The notes under the pieces are model-generated. The model saw nothing but the letters and a program-made list of their open reading frames with translations. It was not told where the DNA came from and made no database searches. A stretch of DNA of 64,000 nucleotides from Apricaphanius iberus (taxonomy: Eukaryota > Chordata > Actinopteri > Cyprinodontiformes > Aphaniidae), in assembly GCA_028564705.1 (NCBI GenBank), contig JAPXFQ010000074.1, positions 868,001 to 932,000 on the forward strand, in the 5' to 3' direction. How positions within the stretch are numbered: position 1 is the stretch's first letter; each line of letters opens with the position of its first letter. This document shows positions 1 to 11,339 of this stretch, in pieces. A program made the translations under genes and the position numbers.

Positions 1-2
1 AT

Positions 3-488
3 GCTGAAAAACTAGTCCATGCCTTTGTTACTTCAAGGCTGGATTACTGTAACTGTCTATTATCAGGTAGTCCACAGAATACAATTAAAAGTCTTCAGTT
101 AGTTCAAAATGCTGCTGCTAGGATTCTGATGAATATTAAAAGAAGAGATCACATTTCCCCTGTTTTAGCTTCTCTTCACTGGCTCCCAGTAAAATCTAGA
201 ATAGAATTCAAGATCCTCCTTCTGACATATAAAGCCCTTAATAATCTAGCTCCATCATACATAAGAGACCTGATTGTTCCATATGTTCCTAACAGAGACC
301 TTCGCTCTCAGACTGCAGGTTTACTGGTAGTTCCTAGGATTTCTAAAAGTAGAATGGGTGGCAGATCTTTCAGCTATCAGGCTCCCCTCCTATGGAACCG
401 GCTCCCAGGGTTGGTTCGTGAAGCAGACAATTTGTCTATCTTTAAAACTAGGCTAAAAACTTTCCTCTTTGACAAAGCTTACAGTTAG
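3..488 (+). CDS. LINE ORF2 C-terminal end (partial)
   Basis: 161 codons are open from the window edge to TAG at 486-488. The product contains [37 protein letters not shown] and [12 protein letters not shown], the conserved region after the RT palm in fish L2/CR1-like LINEs. The catalytic YADD lies outside the window. It differs from the 18.5-kb copy by only a few residues, so the copies are fairly young. A retrotransposon fragment, not a host gene. Confidence 0.85.
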   Translation, partial: AEKLVHAFVTSRLDYCNCLLSGSPQNTIKSLQLVQNAAARILMNIKRRDHISPVLASLHWLPVKSRIEFKILLLTYKALNNLAPSYIRDLIVPYVPNRDLRSQTAGLLVVPRISKSRMGGRSFSYQAPLLWNRLPGLVREADNLSIFKTRLKTFLFDKAYS

Positions 489-637
489 AGATATGTTTAT
501 AGGTAGTTAGAGTCAGGTCAGACAGGTAGATAGGAAGAGACAGGTTAATGTTAGTAGTCAGGCAGAGTGTCAAAAGTTAGGAAGAGATAGGAAGAGGTAG
601 AGTAGCTAGGTAGAGATAGATTAATGTAAGCCAGGTA

Positions 638-1028
638 AAGATCCGGAGCCGGTCGCGGCTTACCGCCGCGGAAGAAATGCGCCCCACAGGGGCCAGCCAG
701 CGCCGGAGAGAGGTCCCTCAAGGGGATCCTCCCGCACAGTGCGGCCGCCCATTACCTGCCGGGTTGAATCCCCCGGGCAGACTGTGCGGACCCCACCCGT
801 TTATCTCTTAAACGTTTCTCGCCCTCTTCAACTCTGTCCTCTCAGTTCTGTCTATTTTTCCTTAAGATAGTTGTCGACTATCGGTCTCGTGCCGGTATTT
901 AGCCTTAGATGGAGTTTACCACCCACTTTGGGCTGCATTCTCAAACAACCCGACTCCGAGAAGACCCCGGCATGACGGGGGCCGTTACCGGCCCTACACC
1001 GTCCACGGGTCAGGAGGACTCAGACAGA
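638..1028 (-). pseudogene. 28S rRNA (D1-D2 region) fragment inside LINE copy 1
   Basis: The complement of this stretch reads like the 5' part of large-subunit rRNA. It has AATGCAGCCCAAAG, GGTGGTAAACTCCATCTAAG, TACCGGCACGAGACCGATAG, AAACGGGTGGGGTCCGC, GATTCAACCCGGC and CCGCGACCGGCTCCGG in 28S order. It is shortened and diverged, so it is not a functional rRNA gene. It sits antisense to the LINE. Flanking LINE sequence joins directly across this point in the 17.6-kb copy, which gives clean insertion limits. A near-identical insert lies at 38046-38435. Confidence 0.85.
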
Positions 1029-1612
1029 GTGTTGGTAGCCAGGTCTCCTAGTAGCTAGGAGACAGGTTAATGTTAGTAGCTATGCTGCTTTAGGCTAGGC
1101 TGTTGGAGGACATTATTAGGGTCTGTTCCTACTTTCTCTCCTACTTCTCCCCAACTGCATGATGTGCTGTCAATTCAAGCACTAACCTGTTTTCTATTAT
1201 AGTAGGTGCTCCGGATTAGCCCTGCTTGACGACCCTGACTAAGATGGCATTGCAGTGACGGAAAATTCTCCACGTCCTGCAACAAACTTCTGCATCAGTT
1301 CTATTGCTCTTTCTGTGTCTCTGTTATGTATTCTCCAAGCCACAGACGGTCGCGGCAGATAACCGCTTGTGCTGAGCCTGGTTCTGCCGGAGGTTTCTTC
1401 CTGTTAAAAGGGAGTTTTTCCTTCCCACTGTCGCTGCATGCTTGCTCAGTATGAGGGATTGCTGAGAATTCCACGACGCAATCTTCTGTGGTTCTGTAAT
1501 TTCTACACTAAACATTGTATTGTAATAACTCTTTTTGTAAAGTGCCTTGAGATGACATCTGTTGTGAAATGGCGCTATATAAATAAACTGAATTGAATTG
1601 AATTGAAGACAT

Positions 1613-2269
1613 TTAATCGTCAAAATATTATTAATAAATATTTTAATTTTAATATTAATGATCAAACGAACTTCGAGTATGATTTTTTGGCAAAAATCAA
1701 ACTCAAAATTCACATTATAGAGGAATTGATGTCCAAAGTCAAAAAATCGGCATTCGTTCTGATGTTTGAGATTCAACGAGTCTACTAAAAACAAACAGTT
1801 GGATGTGCACGTCCGCTTCTGGGATGAGGGACTGGTTAAATCCAGATATCTGGGATCAGTTTATGGGACATTCAAATTTTTTACTTTGAATAATTAACAA
1901 ATTATATTGATAGACTCAACTTGTGTGCAAATACACCTCTGTCAATGCAATGTTACATGACCAATTAGCCCAGATGCTTACGACTGGTCCAAACCGGCTA
2001 TGGGAGCGGTGCAGTCAGGAAAATCACGCTCTATCCCCTGCTCCAGCTGTTCACAATGGACTGTTATTTCTCTGCGGGGGTCGACAAGTGCTTCTGCTCA
2101 GCTGTTTTTTTTTATTCAGAGCTATTTTTTTCATCACAAGTTCAAGGATTTTGGTTTTCTATGCCTTATAAGGTCAGGACAGAGGTGTTACATTTTTATA
2201 TAAATGGTCTTAAAAAGGTCTTAAAAAGACTTGAATTTAACTTGAAGGAACTTGTAGGAACCCTGATTA
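1613..2269. other. AT-rich non-coding spacer
   Basis: No exon, RNA gene or element end could be supported. Overlapping short ORFs at 1923-2277 in different frames show no recognisable domain and look like chance. Confidence 0.5.
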
Positions 2270-2745
2270 TAGCCTAAGAGTAATTAACACTCTAATGACC
2301 ATAAACCTAAAAGTTATGTTAATATTTCCCCATTCCCCCCCAAAGACGCATCATAACTCACTGCGTGCTCCTAATGTCTCCACCTTGTGAAGGGCTGAGT
2401 GCACATAATCCTACTGGATCCTCATTAGTTTCTCACATAGTGGATAATGTTCTTGGAGTTAAATTAATAAAATGTAGTAATCATATACAATACCACAAAG
2501 ATAATTGGCATATATGACAAAATTCAGACATGCTGCAGTTTTAATCTGTCTAACCCTGCAATAATATATGTGAATACAGCAGAGAGCAGCGCATGTACAC
2601 CGCATGAATTAAATGTATTACTGACAAACGAAAAACAGAATTCACAGCATTTTAGCCTAATTTTTGTGCCAAAGACGCAGCATGGATCCATGCGCATTAT
2701 TCCTCCTATCTCTGACCGTGGGGCAGCTTGCATGCGTTGAGTTAT
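2270..2745. repeat. Interspersed repeat related to the 31.4-kb and 33.7-kb segments
   Basis: Contains CTCTAATGRCCATAAA, CAAAGACGCATCATAA and TACAATACCACAAAG-like blocks that recur in the same order at 31.42-31.64 kb, with partial blocks at 32.18 and 33.72 kb. These sit inside the TIR element at 31078-33924, so this is probably a truncated relative or the LINE fragment nested in it. Family not identified. Confidence 0.5.
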
Positions 2746-3049
2746 ATTGACCAGATCTAGCTCTAAAAATCAAATGTAACATTTTTAAAAAATATTTTAA
2801 ACGTCACATCGCAGCGCAAGGAATGTAGGAATGTTACCTAAAACGTACAATGTAAGAGAGCATGTTTTCTTGCCTAAATAAATATTTTAAAGCTACACGA
2901 TTCAGTAGTTAGTCATGTTCTCTTCAGGTTTTTTAAACCCTAAAGTTTTGTTTGGTAGTTTCTGCCGCTTGGAGCTGTTTTTTCATTTGCTGGTTCGGAT
3001 TGGTTGTTCTTTATCTGATTGAATGCAGTATTTGAAACAGATACTCTGA

Positions 3050-3625
3050 GACTACGTCCACACTAAGCCGATAAGGTTATACGGGGAGTTAGACGCCTAA
3101 TGTTATCCACTCAACACGAGCATTTAGGCCCTGTTTAAGGTCCCATGATTGCGTAATCCCATACCGACCTGTGCAAATACTGGGCATGCGCGAAAAGATG
3201 CATGAAACACACGTATAATCTACGTGACGCCAGCGCCTACATAATATATATAAGAAGCTCTACAGTACAGTACATATCTGCTTGTCCCGTTAACCGAAGA
3301 GAACAATAGCTGCTCAGAAGAAGAGAGAGTTTTTGGTGTGGACAGACGACGAGATCGATTTATTACTCTTCGCTGTTGTCTTTGTCTGTAGTGTCGTATT
3401 GTTATTGATGCAGCATTCATTGACGCCACTTCCTTTCATTATCCGGGGAAGCTGTCCACACTAGCTCGTTTAGCTGTTGAATTAAGATTTACACGGCTCT
3501 CTTACCCGGCTAATAGTTATCCGGCCACAGACCTTAAACAACACCGGGTTAGTGTGGACGATAGGGGGGTGTAGACTAAATAATTATATGTTTATGGCAT
3601 TATCCGGCTTAGTGTGGACATGGCC
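3050..3625. mobile_element. Non-autonomous TIR element, PIF/Harbinger-like
   Basis: Inverted ends: GACTACGTCCACACTAAGCC at the left pairs with the complement of GGCTTAGTGTGGACATGGCC at the right. TGA lies immediately outside both ends (3047-3049, 3626-3628), fitting a 3-bp target duplication. Inside, at about 3325-3375, a frame reads EFLVWTDDEIDLLL, resembling the start of a Myb/SANT-like DNA-binding domain. Probably an internally deleted derivative that kept part of that ORF. Confidence 0.65.
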
Positions 3626-4002
3626 TGAGAGTTCACTTCAAGTTGCAAGTGCAGACATCGGGCCGAGCACCAGCAGAGACCTTGATAGGGTAAGTCAGAG
3701 TCGTTCTTGTGTAAAGAAAGCGACAGTAGGGCAGAGAAGATGAATAAAAAGTTTTTTAGAGTTAAGTGGATGCCAGAACGCGTATTGATCAAGTGTGTGG
3801 GAGATTTAAATACACAGTCCACAAATTGTTTTCACGTAGATATATGCACGCAGATGTCACTGACTACACGTTTAGGTTGGGGAAAGAAATATAACGGCAT
3901 AGTTATTTACAGCTAAACATGGACAGATGAGACTAGAAGTGCCTTTTTTTAACAAAACTGCTGGAAAGGTGAAGGTGTTAAAACACTTCCTTCCAGTTGG
4001 TT
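3626..4002. other. Unassigned spacer
   Basis: No gene or repeat boundary recognised. Short ORFs on both strands here overlap each other and lack domains. Confidence 0.4.
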
Positions 4003-4140
4003 TGGCCTCCATCCATCCTTCTTCTGAACCGCTTATTCCTCAAGGGGTCGCGGGGGGTGCCTATCTCCAGCTGTCAACGGACGAGAGGCGGGATACACTT
4101 TGGAGAGGTCGCCAGTCCATCACAGTGGTTTTGACTCCAT
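4003..4140 (-). repeat. SINE/RTE-tail repeat with ATCC tail
   Basis: Starts CATCCATCC and continues through GGGGTCGCGGGG, CCAGCTGTCAACGG, CGAGAGGCGGG and AGGTCGCCAGTCCATCACAG. The same core recurs at 32390-32525 and, more diverged, at 35214-35345. The ATCC microsatellite end is typical of fish elements mobilised by RTE-type LINEs. Orientation is inferred from the tail. Confidence 0.65.
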
Positions 4141-5067
4141 CAAATGAATTCTATATTTCATCGTAAAGATTCTCAGCAAAAGAACTAGAAGTGGTTGCTC
4201 GTGATTAGTTGCCATATCTGGGACATATAGCCGGTACATTTGTATCTGTGCATCATAAGAAAAGATTTTTGTATGTTTATGAAAATTCAAAAGTATGAAT
4301 CTGATGTATGGAATGGCATTTTTTCCTGTATTTCTTCTTGTTTTATTTATTATCTCGTTTTTACTGCCTTAATTTGCCATGCTCTGCTTCAAAACTGATC
4401 TCAGTGGACAAGCAGGACACTAATTCCTTTTAGAACCGCACATTTAATATTTTACCGCATTTGAACACATTAACCTATTCTAGAAGCAGCACTCTTTCAG
4501 TTGGCATGCATAGAAAATTTCCAGTTCATCCAGCTCAGGCTGAAACATCCCCAGAAATATAAGAAGCAACTAATTTCCTTAGCAGTGTTGACTGATTTGT
4601 GCATTTAAAGTGCACTCTGCATTTCCAGTATGGAGCGCTGTTGTTTGGCTTACTTTCACAGCTAAGAAGTGTACGGTAATGTGATTACACCCTGGCCAGT
4701 TGCCAGCCATTGGTCCAGTGTTGTTTTCCTCCTGCTCCCTACTGAAAAGATGATAGTGACTGTAAATGGGTCCGGACTCACATTCACTGAATGGTAATTG
4801 GGTTATTGAAGGAGGGAAATCTGCAGTGAATGATTAATGAAAGGATGGGAGGTATTAGGGAATGGTGACCTGCTGTCTTCATTTTGTCACCTTTTCAAAC
4901 AGAGGGCAGGAAATCCTTCAGCCAATTCAATTAAAGTCAGCCTCTTGGAAGCAGCCTGCTGGGGTGTGATGGGAACTCTAGAGTGTAGCCACAGTTGTGG
5001 GTCCACACAGCAATCATTTACGGCATCCCATCTTTCAGTTGACTTCTTTTCCTTTCTTTATTAACCC
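4141..5067. other. Non-coding spacer, nothing recognised
   Basis: AT-rich sequence with no exon-like segment. The 75-codon ORF at 4837-5064 has no recognisable domain and no convincing splice context. Confidence 0.4.
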
Positions 5068-5790
5068 AGATTATTGAAACCAATGAGATTAGTTATAACT
5101 ATGTAGATGATATTCAGCTTTACATTAAAATCTCACCAAGTGACTTTGAAACATCCAAGCCCCAAGTGAATGCAATGAGCAAATCAATGGATGGATGTAC
5201 CAAAAGTTTCTCAAGCTGAACAGAAACAATACTGATGTAAATATCTTTGGACCCTAAAGAGGCATGATTTAGAGTAAGCACACAGCTTCAGTTATAACAC
5301 CACGAAACTATAGGTGTTGTAAGGGACTCTGACCTGAACCTCCAAGGTCACATAAAAGCAATAACAATTTCAGCCTTCTATCACCTGAAGAACATTGCTG
5401 GGATTAAAGGACTAATGTCGCAACAAGAACAATAAAATTACTAATCATCCTGAAAATTACAACCAGGTACAGGGAATCAGCTTTCAATTTATAAGCTCCC
5501 CTTATCTGGAACAAACTTCCAGACTTCTGCAAAGCTGCTGACACACCGAGTTCCTTTAAATTAAGACTAAAAACCCATGTCTTTAGTGGTGCCGTTAAGT
5601 TAGTAATTAATAATAGCTGGAATGTCATGTTTTAATGTATCATATATTAATTGTGTCTTATATGTTTTTTTGTATTATGTTGGCTTGTTGCTGCTTTTGT
5701 TTTATCCTCAAATAACCCAAAGCACATTGAATTGCCTTGTTGTGGAAAGTGTCTTATATAAATAAAGTTGCGTTGCCTTTTTTCTAATTT
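5068..5790 (+). mobile_element. Degenerate L2-like LINE 3' end
   Basis: Near 5100, TATGTAGATGATATTCAGCTTTA decodes to a YVDDIQL-like RT palm remnant. Further on come a GVVRDSDLNLQGHIK-like stretch, a FYHLKNIAGIK-like stretch and a 3' tail with GCACATTGAATTGCCTTGTTG and AATAAAGTTGCG. Order and wording match LINE C-terminal regions, but frames are broken and a segment is missing around 5430. Much older than the three copies of the other LINE in this window. Confidence 0.7.
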
Positions 5791-6365
5791 GTGCTCTGCC
5801 TTGGTAAAATCAAACAAATGGCTAACTTGACTTACTTTGCTGTCGGTGTTCCAGAGACAAATTCCTGACAACCCTTTCTCAACTCTTCTTTTTCGGTTTA
5901 AAAAATGCACCGCTAATGTTTTAGCTCCGCAAATAACTCGAGCCTAAATGTTATGGAGTTGCTCATGGTTAGCTTCTACTACCAGAGACATACTCTGCAC
6001 TCTCTGGGTTTTGTAATCAATACAGCCTTCCTGTGGGTGGTCTCAAGCCAAGGTAGGCGAGACCATGAATAGCCACATATTTTTTGCTGTGACATAGAAC
6101 AAACTAACTTATTCTGACTCATTCACTTTTCTCCTCCATTTCATTTCTGTGGCTAATGCAGGCATTTTCACAAGAAGCATGCATTATGCAAATCAGAGTG
6201 AACAGTTGTTTTGTGTGCGTGTTGTTTTATTAAAGAAGCAGTATAACAAGATTTCTCAATGAACAAAACTGTTAAACTTGCTATTTTGTTCTGCAGTGAC
6301 AGTCTCTGTCAGCAGCCACTTTGAGGCATTTTTAAACATAAAATATAGGTAGAAGTAGACCATAA
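5791..6365. other. Non-coding spacer
   Basis: No gene or element boundary recognised. The minus-strand 87-codon ORF at 5647-5910 overlaps the LINE tail and is chance. Confidence 0.4.
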
Positions 6366-7156
6366 TTGCCAACCTTGAGACCTCCGAATTAGGGAGGCAT
6401 TCAAAAGGGCCATGCTGTTACAGTCCCAGACCCACCTTGGCCCCCTTTTGGCCCCTCTTTATTAACCTCCTGGATACGCCCCTTCACAGCAGCACTGAAC
6501 TTTTAGGAATAGTCACTTATTAATCATTCTAAAAACTCCCTGGAGTCTCTGTGTCAGCAGAGAGTGAGAAAGTATTTTTCTCACTTTGGACGCAGTGCAG
6601 CATTGTGTCTGTTGATTTAGATTTTGACGCTATAACTTTATTTCTGCCCGACTAAAAGTCTGATCGGGTTCAAATAGCTGGAAGAAAAAGCGTCGATCCG
6701 CTGCTGAAGTTTCCGTCACTAAACCGAAAGGAAAGGAAATATTTGAAGTCGGTTCAAACAATTTCTAATCCTAAATATGTCGGAAGATTTAAAACTTATT
6801 GAAACTACAGCTTCCGTCAGTCACATAAAGACTATTCTGTAAACTTCCGGTTCCCTGTTGTGCTGTGCATCACTAATTACAGCTGATTATTTTCCTTATC
6901 GGACACGGAGGTGAACTATTTTGGATTCAAAACTGCAAATTTCACCAACGTGATGGATTTTCATGACTGGACTGAGGAAATCGTACCCCATAGCACCTCC
7001 TTAAATAAAAATGTGACAGATTTTATTTTCCATCCCTCTCACATAAAAAACAGGGAGTGTACATGATATGTGATCGGGAGAATGGTGGCTCTGGGAGATT
7101 TTCGGGAGGGGCTCTGAAATTCGGGACTCTCCCAGGAAAACCGGGAGGGTTGGCAA
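6366..7156. mobile_element. Short TIR element (TTGCCAACC ends)
   Basis: The left end TTGCCAACCTTGAGACCTCC pairs with the complement of the right end GGGAGGGTTGGCAA. Subterminal GGGAG-rich stretches are also inverted. No ORF of note lies inside. The class is uncertain (hAT-like by end style), and I see no clear target duplication. Confidence 0.55.
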
Positions 7157-7483
7157 GTAAGAATTAGAGTCTGGTAAGGGGTGAGTTACTCTTTAACTAA
7201 TATCCACACAATGACTTTACATGCAGCCAGAGATGCCCCCAAGTTGTGGCCAGGGGTGGCTAGTGTCACCCTTAAAAAATGCACAAAAAAATTCTATTTT
7301 TACCAACATTTGTGCACAATTATTTGAGTACATTGTGCAGCATGATCTTTTTATATTTAAGTGTCAAAATGTTTCAAAAGCCTATAGAAAAAAAAAATAC
7401 AGTATATATTTTGATCAGGCGTGCAGAGTGGACCTCACATGTTGGGTCACGTTTGGGTCCTACAAAGGGATCCTTGGAGAGAA

Positions 7484-8154
7484 GGGTGTTTCTCAATGTC
7501 AAGGCACCTTACCTTGCTTACAAGGACACTGTCCTTCCTTGACCAAAGAAAACGGTTAAATGGAACAGACTAACCTCACATGACCACGGCTGCCGGCTTA
7601 CATGATCTGTTTACGTAAACTGTTTGTAGTGGCATAATATCGTAGTAACGTTCCTTCAGCCATGGAACTGGAAATGTATAATGAGCTTTTTACTTTTTTT
7701 TTTACTGTGTATATGTAGGTTAAATCAAATGTGTATGCGAATTAGTACCTGGTAGCCACCGAAGCTAAAACTACTAAGCAACTAACCTACCATATGTATA
7801 TATGCTTTGGATCTAAAAAATCATAATAACAATAGAAAAATAAAGCAAACATTTTAGATATAAGCCCGGTAGCTATAATTAGTTTACATTTAAACTGTAA
7901 ATTTACCCCCAAAGTAGCTGCTGCCGGCTCCAAACCATGCTGTATTCTGGGAAATTTTTGACCGAGAGAAAGCATCAAGGCACCTCTGATATATCCTTGG
8001 TCAGTTAGCTAAATGGCTAACAAACGGAGGACAGATTCCTTGGTAGCGCATGAACATTGGAACACGCCTTGGCGGTCCCTGATGACGTATCTCCTTGGCA
8101 ACAGGGGTGGGACCAAGGCATCACGGCGAGATTCCTGGGCATTGAGAAACACCC
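7484..8154 (+). mobile_element. TIR element, family A copy 1 (GGGTGTTTCTC ends)
   Basis: Perfectly inverted ends: GGGTGTTTCTCAATG at 7484 and CATTGAGAAACACCC at 8140-8154. A second, 3'-truncated copy lies at 47036-47430. Both contain an ATG frame beginning MELEMYNE (here near 7662), suggesting they derive from an autonomous parent with that first exon. No obvious target duplication. Superfamily unknown. Confidence 0.65.
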
Positions 8155-8749
8155 AAGATGATTTAGCCTAATCTTAACTTCTACCACTCAATAAGAACAA
8201 ATTGTTAGCATTACTATTCTTCTTGTGTTTTTTTTACCCCCTCAGCTGAATTTGCCTAAACCCAAACAATGTTGCAATCATTAATACAGCCTCATCTAAA
8301 TCATTGCAGGCAATCTTATACTGTCAGTTTTGTAAAAACACTTCTCATCAGGAGTTCTTTGTGCCACAAGCACAGACTGATCTAACTCATGTTTTTTCAC
8401 ACAGACTGAGTGGAAGTTTGTAATTATGCATAGCTGATGTTTATAATTATGCACAGCTGACGTTTGTAGTTATGCATAGCTTACTTGTCACCTGCTATTT
8501 TCCCTGGCTACCCTATTGCCACCCCTAAAAAAAATTCCGTGTGCATTCCTGCATGCAGCAAGAGAAATTCAAATTATTTTCTTAATGTGACTGAAATCAT
8601 ACAATTAAAATGCGTGTATACACCTTAGCTCAACATAAATCAAACCAAATGGGAGTTTGTGATTCAGACTAAGCTACCCAGCTAATAGAATTGGGGAATC
8701 AAATTTCTCTGCATCCAAACGCCGACAGCACTAGCCGAGCTTTTAGAAG
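8155..8749. other. Non-coding spacer
   Basis: No gene found. A short local repetition of a GTAGTTATGCATAGCTGA-like unit lies at about 8420-8485. Confidence 0.4.
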
Positions 8750-9472
8750 GTAATGGGGAACCTAAGTCACTAAGACACTTCTACCTCCAGTCCATGGGTC
8801 CCCAAATGCCAAAAAAAATGAATGAGAGTCACTGCAGCGATAAAAGTTATTTTCTGATCCAGTTTGAAATGCGCCATGGATCGAACATGATGTCCTTGAA
8901 TTTTAAAAACTCATTTTGATGCAAAGAAAACGCTGATTTTCGACCGGAGGCAAAAGTTACTTCAGGTTTTGTGTGAAAATGTTTAGCGGACTACAACTGC
9001 AGAAGATGGAGAGCGACGGTCGTAGCCTCCAGGACAAAGAAAGGAGCATTAAACCTCTATAAATCTGACCATGTGGAAAGTAGCAGCTATGTCGTGGATA
9101 AAGCAGTCGGTGCAGTGAGAGCCAGCATGGAGGAGAAGCTCTACAAGCTCGTGGTGAGTGTTTTACGTGCTATAGCTAGTGTTAGCTCCCGTTAGCCAAA
9201 TGGGATCATATCTGCGACTTCTGACTTCTGATTTGTAGGCTTTTTAAATGCTAATTTTTACAATCAAATAAATCCAAAATCACTGGACAAACACAGTTGA
9301 AATATACATAATTAGTTATCATTTAAACTTAGATACAACATATGTGGACGTAAGACAAAAATGACCAGAAAATCACTTTTATCGCTCCATTGACTTCCAA
9401 TCATAATTTTTTCGGTTTGGGGACCCATGGGCCGACCGGAAGGGGAGGAGACTTAGGCTCCCCATGAGAATG
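8750..9472 (+). mobile_element. TIR element with long (about 110 bp) inverted ends
   Basis: The left arm (8750-8862) contains ATGGGGAACCTAAGTC, CCATGGGTCCCCAAA and GCGATAAAAGTTATTTTCTG. The right arm (about 9365-9472) has the complements of ATGGGGAGCCTAAGTC, CCCATGGGTCCCCAAA and GCGATAAAAGTGATTTTCTG. Between them, at 9127, an ATG frame reads MEEKLYKLV and runs into a GTGAGTG donor, as if the first coding exon of a transposon gene (MADF-like start) was retained while the rest was lost. Exact ends and target duplication are not settled. Confidence 0.6.
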
Positions 9473-10205
9473 CCAAAGCTGGGACAGCAACAACACACCG
9501 AGCAGCAGCAACCAACAGCAAACAAACTGTGCAGTACTAAAAAATTTACTTTGTTGCAGCATTGTTGTCGTCCATTTCTTTGCTCAGTAAGCATTTGTTT
9601 ACTGTGTGAACCTAGTCCAATGGGAAAATATCAGCACGAAAGGGCGCATGTCGCCACCTAGCTTCACGGAGTCAAACACAATTCATTTAATAATTTTCTG
9701 AGTGATATGTAAACTGGGACACAGCTGCCAACTCTAGGTAAGTCATTTGTTAGATTACTGCTAAAACTGGATTTAGATGTGCATGAAAACATACTGATTG
9801 ACACACACCCATAGACCCTTATTTTTGTGTTTTATCAACTTGTACATAAAGCATTTGTGAAAACCCTTTTAGGAAATGTGAAGAATGCCCCTCATAATAT
9901 CTGACTTTGTTTTCTGAAGGTGATCTTAAACATGCAGATCAGATTAGATCTGTGCACATCAGAGTTTGTTAAGTAAGGGAAATTTGAATGTTTCAGATTA
10001 CACAACTTTAAAAGATGTATCCACATTTTTTCAGTCCTAAATCAGAAATACAGGGTTAGACTAAACAGCATTTTTTTTTTTTTAATAAGCTAAGTGTAAG
10101 ATACGTACCGTAAAAAATAATGCAAGAAGTCAAATGGTATGATTTTTTTTTAATAATTTGTATGATGAAGCAGAAAATATGTATTTATAACCTAAAAACA
10201 TACAA
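9473..10205. other. Non-coding spacer
   Basis: No exon, RNA gene or repeat family recognised. T-rich and A-rich runs occur at 10070-10085 and 10145-10155. Confidence 0.4.
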
Positions 10206-11215
10206 GACTACCGGCCCCCACAGACCTGTTACTTCTTATTTAAGAAGTGGTTCTATCCTCCACTCGTCACCGATCTTAATGGCACCTGTTTGAACTTGTT
10301 ATCTGTATAATTCAAATTCAAAAATACTTTGTTGATCTCAGAGGAAAATTAAGTAAGTAAAAAAATTAAAATACACCTTTCCACACCTCAAAACACTCAA
10401 TACCAACCTCCACAATGGCCATGACCAAACCGCTGTCCGTGGACACCTGCACAACACTGCGACGAGGCAATCTATAAAGGGCAGAAAATGTACCACTGAG
10501 AATTTCCCTTGACCTTGACCTCCATGCACAATCTCAACTTGGGGTACAGATGATCTTGAGAATGGTGAATAAAAAGCCCAGAACTACAAGGCGGGAATGG
10601 ATCAATGACCTGAAGAGAGCTGGGACCACAGTAACAAATGTTACTATTAGTAGCACACTACGTTGTCATGGATTAAAGTATTGCTGCGCTCGAATGGTCC
10701 CTCTGCTTAAGCAACCACATGTCCACGGTCATTTAAAGTTTGCCAGAGACCATCTGTATTATCCATAGAAAGACTGGGAGAAAGTCACATTGTCAGATGA
10801 GACCAAAATAGAACACTTTGGTATAAACACCACTCAGTGTTTGTAAGGGAAGAATGCTGAGTTGCATCTCAAGAACACCATACCCACTGTGAGGCATGGG
10901 GATGGAAACATGCTCTGGGGCTGCTTTTCTGCATTGGGGAAAGGAAAACTGATCTGTATTATGGAAAGATGAATGGGGCCATGTAAAGTGAGACCTCTGG
11001 CAAAAACTTCTTCCGTCAGTGAGAACACTGAAGATGAAACGTGGCTGGATCTTCCAGCATGACAATGATGCCAAACACACCATCAAGGCAGTGAAGAACT
11101 GGCTACGTAAAAAAAAAAAAATCAAAGTGGCCTAGACAGTCTCCAGACCTAATTCCAATAGAGAATCTGTGGATTGAGTTGAAAGTCAAAACATATCAGC
11201 TCTAGTGAAGATTGT
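10206..11215 (+). pseudogene. Tc1-type transposase remnant (same family as 32.2 kb)
   Basis: Degenerate Tc1/mariner copy. From the 5' leader it runs through AATGGCCATGACCA (start-codon region), a TTRREWINDLKRAGTT-like stretch, SDETKIEHFG (first catalytic Asp), [14 protein letters not shown] (second Asp) and SPDLIPIENLW (catalytic Glu). Frames are broken by indels and an internal deletion after about 10530, so it cannot encode a transposase. The 3' end is replaced at about 11216 by a LINE tail. The order and wording match the intact-ended copy at 32230-33691. Confidence 0.85.
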
Positions 11216-11305
11216 GCTTCTCTTGAGTAACTTAGAGCACATTGAATTAACTTGTGTTGAAAGTGTGCCTCACAAATAAAATTGCCTTGCCGTGCCTTGC
11301 CTAGA
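11216..11305 (+). repeat. LINE 3' tail fragment
   Basis: CTTAGAGCACATTGAATTAA, GTGTTGAAAGTGTG and AATAAAATTGCCTTGCC match the 3' tail at 5715-5790 and the one at 58723-58805. Only the last 80-90 bp of the element are present. Confidence 0.6.
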
Positions 11306-11339
11306 GATCTTAATCCATTAAAACACGTTGTCGAGCATG

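Larger units (their letters stand above)
1..1612 (+). mobile_element. L2/CR1-like LINE copy 1, 5' cut by window edge
   Basis: 3' part of a non-LTR retrotransposon. It enters from the left edge inside the reverse transcriptase ORF, runs through a long 3' region, and ends in an AATAAACTGAATTGAATTG-type tail near 1580-1612. It matches, base for base over long stretches, the complements of the copies at 17.64-20.43 kb and 37.47-39.11 kb. Unlike the 17.6-kb copy, it carries a 28S-rRNA-derived insert at about 638-1028. The family assignment rests on RT and C-terminal motifs recalled from fish L2/CR1 (Jockey-superfamily) LINEs. Confidence 0.88.

Noticed and set aside
1324..1794. 156-codon minus-strand ORF
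   Set aside because: It is the antisense of the LINE 3' region plus AT-rich flank. The same antisense frame appears in the other LINE copies, showing it is repeat-derived.
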